Source of the DNA: Aspergillus flavus
Taxonomy: Eukaryota > Ascomycota > Eurotiomycetes > Eurotiales > Aspergillaceae
Length of the DNA stretch: 64,000 nucleotides
Direction: 5' to 3'
Assembly: GCF_009017415.1 (NCBI RefSeq)
Contig: NC_092407.1
Coordinates: forward strand, 4,154,001-4,218,000
This document shows positions 42,752 through 55,166 of the stretch, piece by piece. The position numbers and the translations under genes were made by a program. How positions within the stretch are numbered: position 1 is the first letter of the stretch; each line of letters begins with the position of its first letter. A model generated the notes under the pieces. It did no database searches. It was not told the origin of the DNA and worked only from the letters and a program-made list of their open reading frames with translations.

Positions 42752-43700
42752 CTAAGATTTCTTCACAAAAGGCCCCCGTGACACCTCAGCCTGACTCTCA
42801 TGACTCTCAAAAGCAGATGGCAAGCCAGAATTAACATGAAGCTGCAAATTAATATTCGCTTTCGCAACCTAGCCGCAAGGGCAATATCCTCAACCCAAAA
42901 GACATTCAACCCGCTCGCATCAATATAGGCGGGGGCGAACTCTCTGGGCAGTGGGCACGAGTAGGCGCAGCATAGGCCTCGACCTTATCCCGAGCCGACA
43001 AAATTTTTACCCAAGGGCTTGGTCCAACCAGTGATATTATCACCCGTTTTCCACAAAACCAGGGGCTCTAACTCCGGTTGTAGAACCGTCACCCGATCGT
43101 CCAACATCAGATAGATAAGTTCTGCAGGCCCGGCGATAGGCCTCGATCTTGCCATTAACGCCGACGCAGCGGCCAAGTGTTCACCTGTCGTAGCGATGCG
43201 GCTCGTGTCCACCACGAACTAGGTCCGCGTTCTTGTGCAACCACTTCAGGCCCGCGTAACAGTCCTCCGATGGCGTTAGGCAAGGCTTCTCCGGTGCTAC
43301 CCGTTATCCTAGTAAGACCTGGGCGCGGGTGTCTTGGACCTGCCAGCTGAGGGCTCGTGCACATCGAACTGGAACATGCCTCCGCCATGCATATGCAAGA
43401 TAGTCGAGGCCAGCGCTGTAAACGTAGGTTGTTCTTGAGCAAGAGGCGATGGATGGACACTGTCTGACAGTCATAAGTGAGCCCGTGAACTCGTGAACAG
43501 TCTACCTCACATCTAGGTTCAGGGAGCGCCTCGGAGGGCGCCGCATAGTAGGCGATGTTAGCCTTCCGTCGAGGCTCGATCTCAACACCGCCAGCTTAGG
43601 TGCTACTACTATGGCGGATGGGAAACCGACTGCGGCCGTGATGAAATCCGGGTTGTGCTTGAGAGGAGAGAAAGGGCAATCTCTATATTGATCAGAGTAA
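42752..43700 (-). pseudogene. alpha/beta-hydrolase (esterase/lipase) pseudogene
   Basis: Translated pieces in changing frames line up, in order, with an alpha/beta-hydrolase-fold-3 esterase. They are: an N-terminal APKLAVLRSSLDGR; the oxyanion-hole motif HGGGM; CLTPSEDCYAGLKWLHKNAD; VDTSRIATTGEHLAAASALM; YLMLDDRVTVLQPELEPLVL with DNITGWTKPLG; and a C-terminal PAYIDASGLNVFWVEDIALA ending PFVKKS and a stop. The nucleophile elbow, normally G-x-S-x-G after IA, reads TTGEHLAAA and has lost its serine. Several frame changes and stops separate the pieces. No working enzyme can be made. The left and right limits are approximate at the 5' side. Confidence 0.8.
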
Positions 43701-44772
43701 GTGTAACACATTCTGGAGTATGAATAACAGGCTTGGTCCGCTTATAGACTATATGAACTAAGAGGTAGGGCACCCGTTTCAACTCCTCTTAGATACGGTA
43801 GAATCCCTCACATAGGGGGCTTGTGGAGTTCTCATCGCACCGTATGTTATTTTAGTTTGCAATGGGTAGTCCAAGGGAGTTCTTTGGTCCTGTTTCCTTT
43901 TATCCGGCTGATTTTATATATTTTGATTAACTCCGTACTCGAGTCCGTCTACGCATAACCCTATCTAAGCTTATATGAATTTAATACAATGTGAACATAT
44001 CTTCGTTATGACTCTCTTGTTTTATCTACTATTGCTTCATATACTTGAAGCGAATACGATAGAGAAGTATGTCACGTTCAACTCGACGTATAAAATATGG
44101 CTATGCAATGATTTGAGCATCCTATACCTACATATATAACTTCATGCAATAAGTACTGTACCCCACGAAGACTACTGCATAAGAAATAACATAGATAGAA
44201 AATCCGATAGCAGCACTCTCTCGCATTCTTCTCTACTCTCAAGTCTTGGGGATATCTTGTTCATCGAGGTATATAGAACGATCCAAAACCAAAGCAAGTG
44301 AACAGAACCGATCTGAAACTCCGAGATGAGGGGGAAATCGACAGATCACTTGAAACAGAAATGAGAAACACCATCATACACCATCGTTTCACTTGGTATC
44401 ATATCTTATAAATGTTTTAATGAAAATTGCTCCCGCCTCCGTGGTTTTCCCCTTACCAAAGCCCACAGTGCTCTTCCTGCTCCCGACCCACACACTGTTT
44501 GCAAGATAGGAGAGTAATAACTAAAAAGAAAAGCATTGCTGAAAACAGAGAAATCAGAGAACAAAAGCCCGGGAGGAAGACGGCTGGGGTGGGACCTCGT
44601 AATCCGCTTTCCCAGCCATCTGTCATGCCCTTTTTTTTCCGAATTTTCCCGCCATCTTTAACTGCGTGTTCCGAATGGTATCAAGAAAAAACAAAAAACC
44701 GCTGATTGCAAACCTAAAAGAAAATTAAAAAAAAAGAGGTCTTGGGGTATAGTGCTGCAAATTGACATTGTT
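43701..44772. other. intergenic, 3' flank of the KH gene
   Basis: AT-rich DNA with the word ACTCCGTACTCGAG near 43930. No gene was recognised. Confidence 0.45.
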
Positions 44773-47700
44773 TTAACGCGGTGGCCCAATAGGGGCCGGG
44801 TATCCAGAAGTAGAATTGGAAGTACTAGGACGACCACTATCAAAAGACGCGCGGGGGTCATGCTTGGGGGTCATGTCCCCCGGCGCGGTACCGAATGGAA
44901 ATTTTGTGTCAAAGCGCGCTGGCCAGCCATTGCTGCTGCTGTGGCTGTGGGAGCTCCCCAGGACGGGCAGATCATCCTCGGGGAGATTCACGCCCGAATC
45001 GTTCCATGGGTTGCGGTAGCCACTATCCCGAGATTCCATGGAAACCAGTGAAGCCTTAGAGGCGTTGCTGGAGGCGTGTTTGAAGAACGATCCGGGAGAG
45101 GCGGAGTGGTTCTTGCGGCCGATGAAAGACGAGAACGACGAGATGCTACCAGGCTTACGGAGTCTTTCGAAGATCGATCCGCGCTCGCTAGTCTCATCGG
45201 AAAAGTTGGGTCTGGTGGGAGAGTCCGTAACAAGGGGAACAGGTGCATGTTGCAACAGCTTAGAGTCGAAGAACGGCAGAGATTCTTCAAACGAGTCAGA
45301 TTTAGGACGTGGAATGGCTCCTTTGACGGTATTAGCATCAAGTCCATGTGCCACTAAGCGCGAGATTAGAAAATCGATCGCATCCTTGAGACCACCGGCA
45401 TTGTTCCGAGTGTATCCAAGCACAACACGGTCCTCGGGAGGTAAAGTCGGTGAAACTGAGCCAGTTGAACTAGTTTCGGAGGAGGGGAAGTCAGCACTGA
45501 GGTCAACCGTAGTATCGACTTCATATTGCTCCTTCAGCTTGGCGCAAACGTCGCTGCGGAATTCGACAGACTTGAAGTACTCGCGAAGTTCGTGAGAGCT
45601 TTGGAAAAGGAGCTCATGGCTCTCCGGGACCATTCCAAGCAAAGCATCAACAGCTTGCGGAACCTGGTATTCAGGTCCTGAGATGGTCACCACATCACTG
45701 GCAAGTTCGGTGCTGGGGAACTCGATCTTGCAGTTCCATTTCTTTTCGAGCTCATCGATCTCCGTCATGCGAGCGAGGAGTTCACGGTGGTAGAGGCGGT
45801 TGATCACAACGCGCTCAGACACATATTCTGCGTCGACCTTCTCGACCATGTCCATGATCTCCTGCTTGACAAGATCCAAGCTCTGTGCGTTACGGGCTGG
45901 CGTGCGGCAGATGACATTGTCAACCTTGATGTCGTCATCCTCCTTGCCCATACCACCGCGATCCATAGCATTAGAAAACTTGACGAAGACCGAGTATTTT
46001 TTCATGATGCGCTGAATATGCTGGCCACCGATGCCAATGATCCGCTTGTGGTATTGATCGGGAACATGGAACGAGATCGAAGCCGGCATTTCCTGCTCGA
46101 CGAGATCGAGACCGTTCTTCGTTGACTCATACTGGTTTCCGCACACATCGATGTAGAAGTTGTACTCGTTGAAGCCATCGAAGATAATTTGCACATTACC
46201 TGTTCCATGTTAGAAACCAGGACTACGAAGCGCAAACCGATGCAGTACTCACTCTGTCCCATGATCTTGTTGATCTTGCCGTTCTTTTTGCCGCTGACAA
46301 ACTCTTTGTGCTCGTTTGCTAGTTCGATTTTCACACGCATCTGGTACTGGCTCCGCTGGACGAATGGGATCTGGTTGACGACCATCATAGCGGCCTTCAC
46401 GGCGTCATCGGACCCGTTGATGGTGAAGGTCAGGTTGTCGAAGCTCACTTCTGCCGCTGAATTGGTGCAGATATCGGACAGCATGGTGCGAACATCGGCG
46501 GGTGAGGGGGCGCGGAAGGTCCCTTGAGAAGGATCCGGCATGATAATCCACCACGAGGCACTATAGAATTGACCAGCCTAGTCAAGTTAGCCAAAAGCTT
46601 GCAGCATGAATCCTGTTGAACGTACCAATGCCATGATCTCCCGAACAGTGCGCTCTACATGCAGCACCTCGGTGCCTTGGATACGGACAAGACCCCGTTG
46701 GCTGCCTAGTTGAGGGAAGAGAACGTAAGAGCCATTCATCTCCATCACCTTTCGAACTTTGTCCAAACGGTCCAGCAAAATGTTGTCAATCTTATTAGAA
46801 TTGACAATGACATCCTTGACATAGATCTTGACGCCCATGACAAGCTCTCTCAACTTTTGCTTGGCTCGAGCAATCTGTTCTTGAGTATCACCGGTGATAT
46901 AGACCTCATCTTCACTGCGACGGTGAGCGCCTGGTGGCGTGTAGCCGAAGATGCGAGGAAAGGGAGGCGGGAAGTAGATGGCAGTACCCGTGGCGGCCTC
47001 GATGAGCTTGATGTTTTTGCGAGTGCGACCACAGACTAATGTGTGCATGGTCAACTCTAGCTTCATAGCGTCCACATGACGTTTAAGCTAGGAATCGGTT
47101 AGTCGTCATTATTGCATGATGCCGGTGAAGGGAAATGGGTATTGTAGGGCCATTATTAATCTTTATGTTCGGAGATTTTCCTTTTCGAATGCGTGAATAA
47201 GTAAAATAGAAAACTTACGATTTGATCGATCATGATCAACACCCTGGTCTTGGCATGTTCTGCGCTCTCCATGTCACCGTAAATGGAAACACGGAAACGT
47301 TGGTCCAGCCCATTGTCAGAGGCATAGCCGTAAGAAGACACCACTGCGCTATCGTTATCTCGAAGTTTGGGGCTCAACAGGAAGATATCTGTTCCGGTGT
47401 ATGCGGACAAGGTATCGAGGTGCTCTAATACACTCGGGCGGATTCCTTTCGTGGACCCATCCATGATGAGATGCATATCTACATCAACGGTCGCACAGCG
47501 CTATTGATTGGATCTCATTAGTAAGTGGATCAGGCATCCAGGCGATAGCCACCAAATTACGGACGAACATACCAACAGGATAGGTGTCTCGTTCAGGATC
47601 CTGGCCCGCATTTTGCGCACGGTCTCGCCTTCACCGGTGATACACACGTTTGTCACCAAGCCTTGAGGTCGCCGTTGTAGGGACGCAACGGATTTAGGCT

Positions 47701-48100
47701 CTGAGCCGAACACGACTGCCTCGATTCGCCCATTACTACTCTCGGTGATTTGGCGACACAATCTCCGCAAAGCTTCGACATTGCTGGTGTGAACGGGTAA
47801 GTTGTGGACCGGCGTGCCTTCGAGAGTGCCTTCAGGAAAAGTCCAGCGCTGCAGAGCACCGGGGCTCGCATGTAGCACATCATCCACATCGGGACCGCCC
47901 AAAGTCGAAGAAAACGGCACGTTGAAGGAAAGGTTCACGGTCGGATCGATACCGGTTGGCGGTGTCATGGGTGGTGCGCCATGAGGTCGACGTAGCGAGT
48001 GCGATGCCATATCGCTGTGAGGCCTGGACATGCCAAACGTGGGCGTCATTCGCTCCCAGCCATGACGGGCTTGACCCGTAAAGTTGGAGATCTTGTGCAT
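44773..48100 (-). CDS. multi-KH-domain RNA-binding protein
   Basis: Five exons (48100-47573, 47500-47219, 47087-46626, 46577-46253, 46199-44773) encode 1007 residues. Several KH-type modules are visible. They include LVCGRTRKNIKLIEAATG, SGKKNGKINKIMGQS (its G-K-K-N-G-K loop is split by the last intron), and FHVPDQYHKRIIGIGGQHI followed by QRIMKKYSVFVKF, a classic I-I-G-x-G-G loop. A later degenerate module contains ELEKKWNCKIEFPSTELA. The order of canonical and degenerate KH modules recalls vigilin or Bicaudal-C. The last 250 residues are Ser/Pro/Asn-rich and disordered. By family it should bind mRNA in the cytoplasm and affect its translation, location or stability. The upstream region is unusually long (4.6 kb) with a strongly pyrimidine-rich leader. 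I do not assign a named orthologue. Confidence 0.85.
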
Positions 48101-48952
48101 GGCAAGGGCGGCGGGTTCGAATCTCTAACCCCTTGAACGAGTCGAGGGGAAAGAGAGAAACAGCGTCCGAGGAGAAGAATGGCGGAAGGACGGATAGGTG
48201 GGAGAGAAGGAAAGAGAAAGCAAAAGGAAGAGGACACGAGAGAGCAAGTGAATTGGGAGAGGAAGAGAGGCGTCAAGGGTGTGGATCGCCGTTCTCGACA
48301 GGGATGGGAGAAGAGGGCAAAGGAATGATGAGCGCGCGAAGGTGGTGTGGGCGGACAAGGGCGTTTCTGTCTTGGTACCGGAATGGGTTGGGAAAATGAT
48401 TCGATTCAATTCAACGACCAAACGGGTATCGAGGGTTCGGGGGGAAGGAGGGGAACAAATAAAACCAAAGAAAATGGTAAGAAAAAAAAAGGAAGCTAAG
48501 AAAATAAGGGAAATTGAACAAGAACCTGAAGAGAAGGGGGGAAGGAAAAAAAGGGAATCGAAAATGAGATAGATCAATCAGAAGGGAAAATGTGTAAGTA
48601 GGTATGAGTAGAAGAGAAGAAGAAAACCGGATGATCCCAATGGTCAGACGTCGAGCTCTCCAGCGAAGGGGTTCTGGCTTGCCAGTGAATAATCAATGGT
48701 ACTCCGTACTAAAAAATAAGAAAATAAAAAAAATAAAATCAAAATCATATAATGGAAAATAATAATAAAATTAGTCTCTGATCGATGGGTATGAACGAAA
48801 GGTTTGGCATTGGCTTGGGTACAGGAAAGGGTTTAGTGGGGGTTTGAGTCAGCACCCCGTATGGTCTGGTTTGTATGGATGTATCCCCGTACAGTATGTA
48901 TTGATCAATGAAGGTCTTGTATGAATGGGGAAGAGCTGAGGGAGGGGAATAG

Positions 48953-48976
48953 GTATGTATGTGTGTATGTATGTAT
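48953..48976. repeat. GTAT microsatellite
   Basis: Six near-perfect GTAT units with one GTGT interruption, intergenic. Confidence 0.8.
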
Positions 48977-49763
48977 CTTCGTTGGTTCGGAGACACAAGG
49001 TAGGTTTGTTTGGTGTGGTTAAGAGAAAAAAGAAAAGAAAAAGTTCACCATCACAACCTCAGGCACAATGAAATTCGAACCGTTCAGCTCCTAGGGAAGA
49101 GAAACACAAACAAAACAATCTGATTATCATTGATTCCTTTTCCCCCTATTTCTTTTCAATACTTATAGAGGTTCCTTCTCCTTTTTTCATTTTATTTTTC
49201 TTCCTCGTTCTCCCTTCGTCTCCTCATTTCCTCTTCTTTTCAAGATAGCAAGTTCGACATCCTTCTCTTTTCCAAGCGGGATGTGCGGGTCAACCTCTCA
49301 GCCCAAAGTCGGCGTCTAGGCCCCCAATGTTTGCAGTGGACTAGTGACTTCCACCCTTCCACCAAGCTAACTATAGGACAGAACGCTCACTAACTGGTAG
49401 TACTGACCTAAACTAACCGTATCGAAGTTAAGATCCAAGACCAATTGGCCTTATTAGCACGTCGCGATGAATTTTCCAGACGACTTTAATACGGAACTTA
49501 ATATGACTCGAATTAAAACATTCGAATGTTGAATCATGGTATGTCGGTTACACCTTGAATGAAGGTCCTATTGTCAGACAACATTCTTCAAACAGAGCTT
49601 GCTCCAGCATGACTCAATTATTCTCTTTCCCCCCCTCCCTTGAACAAAAGCTTCTCCCCGCTCGAGGTCAAACCCGATTTTCTTCACGCCAAAAGAAAGA
49701 AATGAAAATCACTTGAAACCACCTTCCCTCTCCACCTTCGGGTGCCTCCCATGGCTTCCGGTG

Positions 49764-49782
49764 GCACACGCACACACACACA
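49764..49782. repeat. CA dinucleotide repeat
   Basis: A CACACGCACACACACACAG tract in intergenic DNA. Confidence 0.8.
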
Positions 49783-52685
49783 GACAGGAATTGATATTTC
49801 CACTGCGTTCATCACAGTCCCTACACGGGCAAGGCCCACTCGTGTTTTTCCCTTTTGGGACCCGCAAGCGAGAATCCTCTCTCACCTGTAGTGTGGTAAT
49901 ACCGGCGCGTACGGTAAAGTCAAGCATCAACAACCGGACGATTCCGTCACGACTTTGAACTAAACCAGAACCCGGTATTGTGGTCTCCATTGAAAGACCC
50001 ATCGCTGCACTGACACTGACAGGATCGGTACCTTTGCAAGGACAGCCCAATGGCTTGGATCCTCCCTGCAGAGAGGAGCCATAACGGGCTTTTTTTTTAC
50101 CCTTTCTTTTTAAGGTCGAACCCGGCACCGCCTTCTACTCTGCACAATGAAACTCTACATGACATTTATAGGTTGGTGTTTTTCTTTTTTTTGGTTTTCG
50201 GCTAGTTCGGTGACACACCCCTGCGGACGTCGGAGGGGAGCAACCGTAACTCTGTAAATATACCTGCCTAACGCCTGGCATTGGCATCAATTCTGCTGAT
50301 CCCTGAACAAAGGATCGCCATATCTCTCAGAAAGGCTCCAAGGCAAAAACGGAAAACCGTGGATCAGCATGAAACCCAATGGACAACACTCCATAGTAAT
50401 CAGAGTAAACAATAGCCATGTCGACTTCCGAAGCGGAGAAGTGATGATACACAGGTGACGCAAGGCCGGAATGTCCCACGATGAAACCAGGTCCATGCTT
50501 GGTGCTTGCGCTCATGGTTCACGTTCGGGACCCTACAGACGGTCAAGTCCAGTGCCACACCACCGTTAAAATCCTAGAAGGAGATCTCAATGGATGGAGT
50601 ACCGCTTAGGGCCGGGACCGTCACTATCTACCACTATTAGTTTAGTTAGGTATCTCTCAACCCCCCTCACACCACCTCGCACACTAACGAAGGGGAGGGG
50701 AGGGGCCCCATTATCACATTGCTGTTGCCCAAATGCCACTAATGCACTGTGGAGGTACTTCCGTCCCGTTACCTGGGAACCGGCCAGTGATTGGTATGTT
50801 CTCTGGCCACTTTCTTTTCAAACGGAAGTGTGGCAAATGCATGTATGTCGGTAATCGTCGATACTCGAGTAGTACACACACCAACACCACCTGACCTCCC
50901 CCAGCTGAAGAAGAAGGATCGTATGTATGTACCTCACTAGTAAGTAATACATACTACACTACACCGAATGAGGTGCCCTCGCCAACGGCCGTGAGATAAT
51001 AGACTGTGGTGCGTGCCAATTGCATCCGTGAAATCCGATGATTGAGTTCTCGTAATAAACTCAAAGATCAACGGTCGTGATAGGGTCAAAGAAACTGCCT
51101 CCAACTGCTTCCCTATTACCCGATCTAGCGTCCTGAATCCTGGGGCCTTCACCGTTCAGCCTCAGGCAGGAATGAACTCTAATCACTTGATCCTGGAATC
51201 TTTCTCTAACTAAACCATTAATTGACCTCTCAATCACCCTACCACAAGACAGAGACAACAATATACCTAGCAGAAAATCACATAGATCAAGAAAAACCAA
51301 ATCTAAGACAAGATCCCCAACGACGTCACGGAGTGGGTCAAAGGTCAGTGACTTCATCGCCTCGAGAACCGTCGTAGCACAGAAACAAAGTACGTAAATT
51401 TACCACCGACCACCTTCCCTTACTTTACCCATTCAGGTAGGACAAAAGATAAGACCAGCCAACAGGTAAGAACCCCTGACCAAGCACCGGAGATACATAT
51501 TTACAGTACCTTTTATCCCCGTATCACGCGGGATCTCAACGAATGGATTGATTGTATATACTATTCTCACACCCCCCGCCTAAACACCACATATGCACAT
51601 ACTTATGCAGTGCAGTACAGTCCTGTCAAATATATTTACATTATGGTAGTACACACCAGTAGATCGTGTACCAACAAGTTACAACACCCACAATATCCCA
51701 GAGAACAAAGGTACTTCCCCAACAGGGTCCATATCGCGAGTACTGTACAAAATCAGTACCCAATACTTTCAACCCCCGGTCTCGAATATACATACCTACA
51801 GATAACATACATACCCTAGTAGCCGCAGAAACAAGGCACTGCCTACTAGGGACATCTACTCTGGAACCGGATCCCGGACGCAGCCGATCTTCATTGATCC
51901 CGCGAATAGAGATACGTACTAAGCGGCAGTAGGAACTAGTAGACAAGGCCTTGTCTTTGTGTCGCACAGTGAGGGGGCTGGGGGGATGTCCTTCTCACAT
52001 GTAAAGATACATGATTAGTTAGGTGTCATCTATATATCAAAGCTTCTGGTCGGGCGCATGTCATGGGGAAAGTTAGGGATGGTTTACATACATGCACCGT
52101 CCGCAGAGCTTAACTTTGATTCTCCACCAACTGTTTGATTAGTACGTAGTACTCTGCCCTGTCGTTGCTGTATTTGTGCTGTTGACCGCCGTCCCCACCG
52201 CTTTTATGCGTGCTTATTACTAGTTAAGAGATATGGTCTTCCTTTCCATTTCATCGTAGACATGGACTGACTGTGTGCTATTTATGACTATTATTGAGTT
52301 TCCAAGTGATTCGTTGGTTGGATATGGTCATGGACATGCGGCAGTATAACCATTATGTAGTAGCATATACTTCCATTATTACACAGCTCCTAGGCAGGTA
52401 ATTATAGACATTAGGCTATTCGATTGTTTGCGAAAGATGAACATCCCCGTCTGGAATACTTCGTGTCATTAAGCTGTTCTCTATGTAGTGGTATTTTCAA
52501 TGGGCGTCCAGGTTGTCTTCCCTGTCACTCCAAGACGAATTAAATGTACAAGGAAAGAAGCGTCAATGATCCGCTTGAATATTAAAAGAGATCGTACTCT
52601 GTACATGGACAATTACTGCAAACAGATGTCGCGAAAATAAAAGCTTTTAAATAATCGTGCGTTCATTATGGAGAAGGCTTCACCT

Positions 52686-55166
52686 TCAGTAGCGGTGAGG
52701 AACTCGATGGACTCCGCCATCAAGCACAACCCTCTCGGGTTCGCCGTTGTCGTAGTAATGTTCTTCTCTAGCCACTGGCCGTGTAGAAAGATAGACAGGC
52801 CGCTCAATATATTCTCTGGGCCGTCGGGGGTCATCGTCCATATATATGCTCACATCCCTGCCAGCTGGCCGGACACTCTCTACTCGCTGGATGACCTCCC
52901 GCGGTTCCTCGTACCGAGCGGTTGGTGGTCGTACGCTTGGCACTCGGACGATCCTCTCGCGTGGAACCTCGGCCTCTTCAATATAATGCGGGCGTCGCAT
53001 AGAATAGTCGGTCACCTGAACACTGGCGCTGCGTGGCAGTGGTTCTCGCTCATCGAAGGGTGCTACATAAGGCCGATGCTCACTCGGGGCCGGGCGAGCG
53101 TAGTCGGTGACCCGCCGATAGGTACTTTGCGGAGGTGGCATATCCTGCACGTACCTCCGGCCACCGTACGGATCTTCGACGACAGATGGAGCCCGAACAC
53201 TTGTATAGCGTACTGGCGGATGGTCGTCGTAGACCTCACTTCTGGGTGCCGGCATTCGACTGGTTGGGGGAGGCATTGCTTGCATCCTCGGCGCAGGCAC
53301 AGTTTCATAGTACTGATTGCCCTGCTCATCAACAACGATTCTCCGTGTTGGAGGCGCCATCATACGGCTTGAAGGTTCTTCATCATAATATGTCTCCTGA
53401 TACCGTGGCGAGGTTGGAGAATCTCCCACAGCAATATAGCGTCGCGCCGGAGGGGTTGCGATCTCGTCATAGTACCTGGGCGGGGGCCGCTCAACAACAG
53501 CGTAGGACGAAGCTCGCATAGCATGGGGACTAGCTTGGTCAACATATTCACGAGGATATCCAGGTTGCCGAGCTTGATGGAGACTCGCAACTCTCCGCAA
53601 ATCTTGATCATCACGAATTGGCCGTCTGGTACTCAGCCGCGAAACGGTACGCGGCATCCCGGTCTCGCCACGGATATCATAAGCATCTACATCATATGCA
53701 GTGTCTCTCATTGGGGGCTCTCTCCTTTCAATTACCGGTGTGTAGCGAGGAGACGCGATATCAATGTAGATTGGTCTCTCTTGAGCCGGACGACTACGGT
53801 ATGCTGGGGAAGTGTCTGTGAACGGCGGCGGCGAAACTGGCTCCTCCTTGATGTAAGTGCCATCAGGGGCTCCAGTTTGCATTCTATATGCGACCGCGCG
53901 AGACCGGTCTCTTTCCTCATGCAACCTCCTGCGCTTTCTAGGCATCAACTGCTGGGGTGGAGCATCGGGACTTGCCTGATGTTCCGTACCGTACACTGGA
54001 CGTGGCTCTTTGTGCTGATAAACGGAGGGAACTTTGGCGTTGGCCAAAGGAGAAACCCTGGAAGGCCTTGGAGCTGCCGGGGATGTTATATGGTTACGCA
54101 CAACCCTTATATCGTCTCTAGGCGAGTTCGATCCAGGGGCATAACGGGGGCGGTCGGGCTGACGAGCGTCTGGACCGCGCCTTCTTGGTCCGCTGGGGTA
54201 ACCTCGCTGAGGATCATAATTTTCCCCCCTCTCCATCGGGGGCACACCCGGGGCTGGAGGCGAATACTCCGGCTCTTCGAACGCGTCTGTTGGCTGAGCT
54301 TCTTGGTACTTGTGAGCGACGGAGTCTGCCGCAGCAGGACGCGGCTGTTTCTGGTAGGGTATTCCGTGGTCTGCAACCGGGTAAGTATCTTGCATATCCT
54401 GATCCGATTCAGTGCGGTTGAGGGCTTCAAGCCGTTGCAACTCATCTGAATAATTCTCTGCTGGAGCCTCAGTAACAGGCTCATCGGAATTAGAGGGAGG
54501 TGCAGGTGACGGTTTCTGTTGATCGCCCTGCTGCGGAGAGTCAGGGGCTCTACTAGAGTAGAACGAATTTTCGGAGTCACTGGGCTCGCCAGCACCACGG
54601 CCATCAACCGAGGGGGACGGCTTGACTATCTCGAAGGCCTTATTTAAGACATCAGAAACATCGAAGTCAGGCTTTGCGTCTTGTATAGAGGCTTTTTGCC
54701 TTGACTCTTGTCTCTTCTGCTCGAGTTGTTCCCGCAACGTCCTTTCCACCCTTTGACGCTGTAACTGTAGTTCTGCTCTGACTAGATCATCCGATTTGGT
54801 CAGGAAGATAGGATCAATTTCAGAAGTATGTTTCGGTACAATACGCGAGGGAGCGGTCGTGCCAGACAAACCGTCACCAGTATTCGTACTCAGTGCGCTT
54901 GCAGGTTTTGAAGGCGCTGAAACGGTCTGAGGTGCATTCCATGTGGAAGACCCAGGCCGTTCACTCGTTTTTACCTGGGCTTGAGTGGAGGTAGGGGGAT
55001 TGCGCGACGCGGGTTTGCGCACAAACTGCTGGGGAACTTTCAATCTAGGGTGAGTTCCAGTAAATATATCGTCACTTATTTTCAGAATCTTCTCATATTC
55101 CTGGACTTCCTCATTTGTTGGTAGCCCCGTAGGTATACTACCCGTGGGAAGTTGAGCTGCTGTCAT
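52686..55166 (-). CDS. unrecognised 826-residue, mostly disordered Pro/Arg/Tyr-rich protein
   Basis: This is one open frame of 826 residues without intron. The ATG at 55166 is the first in the frame; 18 bases upstream is only a GTG. The first 50 residues look folded and conserved: TGLPTNEEVQEYEKILKI, then SDDIFTGTHPRLKVPQQFV. A predicted coiled coil follows at about residues 140-170 (RAELQLQRQRVERTLREQL, then EQKRQESRQKA), with DFDVSDVLNKAFEIVKPSP after it. From about residue 280 to the end it is Pro, Arg, Tyr and Asp-rich with many RRxxR, YxxxP and ERPxY units and no predicted fold. The balance of Tyr and Arg resembles proteins that form condensates. I do not recognise the family. Nuclear function is a guess from composition only. 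Confidence 0.75.
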   Translation of the reverse strand: MTAAQLPTGSIPTGLPTNEEVQEYEKILKISDDIFTGTHPRLKVPQQFVRKPASRNPPTSTQAQVKTSERPGSSTWNAPQTVSAPSKPASALSTNTGDGLSGTTAPSRIVPKHTSEIDPIFLTKSDDLVRAELQLQRQRVERTLREQLEQKRQESRQKASIQDAKPDFDVSDVLNKAFEIVKPSPSVDGRGAGEPSDSENSFYSSRAPDSPQQGDQQKPSPAPPSNSDEPVTEAPAENYSDELQRLEALNRTESDQDMQDTYPVADHGIPYQKQPRPAAADSVAHKYQEAQPTDAFEEPEYSPPAPGVPPMERGENYDPQRGYPSGPRRRGPDARQPDRPRYAPGSNSPRDDIRVVRNHITSPAAPRPSRVSPLANAKVPSVYQHKEPRPVYGTEHQASPDAPPQQLMPRKRRRLHEERDRSRAVAYRMQTGAPDGTYIKEEPVSPPPFTDTSPAYRSRPAQERPIYIDIASPRYTPVIERREPPMRDTAYDVDAYDIRGETGMPRTVSRLSTRRPIRDDQDLRRVASLHQARQPGYPREYVDQASPHAMRASSYAVVERPPPRYYDEIATPPARRYIAVGDSPTSPRYQETYYDEEPSSRMMAPPTRRIVVDEQGNQYYETVPAPRMQAMPPPTSRMPAPRSEVYDDHPPVRYTSVRAPSVVEDPYGGRRYVQDMPPPQSTYRRVTDYARPAPSEHRPYVAPFDEREPLPRSASVQVTDYSMRRPHYIEEAEVPRERIVRVPSVRPPTARYEEPREVIQRVESVRPAGRDVSIYMDDDPRRPREYIERPVYLSTRPVAREEHYYDNGEPERVVLDGGVHRVPHRY

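Larger units (their letters stand above)
48101..52685. other. 4.6-kb intergenic region upstream of the KH gene
   Basis: The first 500 bases (48101-48600) are almost pure C/T on the minus strand, the coding strand of the KH gene, so they probably form its long 5' leader. Further up lie the word GGTACTCCGTACT (48698-48710), a GTAT microsatellite (48953-48976) and a CA repeat (49764-49782). No open frame with coding character, tRNA or transposon was seen up to 52685. Such long upstream regions in moulds often belong to developmentally controlled genes, which is inference here. Confidence 0.5.

Noticed and set aside
48108..48125. GGTTCGAATC, like the T-loop of a tRNA
   Set aside because: No matching T-stem, anticodon arm or acceptor stem can be drawn around it.
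48125..48577. 150-codon minus-strand frame next to the KH gene start
   Set aside because: It begins with TTG, not ATG, and its Leu/Ser/Phe-rich translation is the product of a C/T-rich leader.
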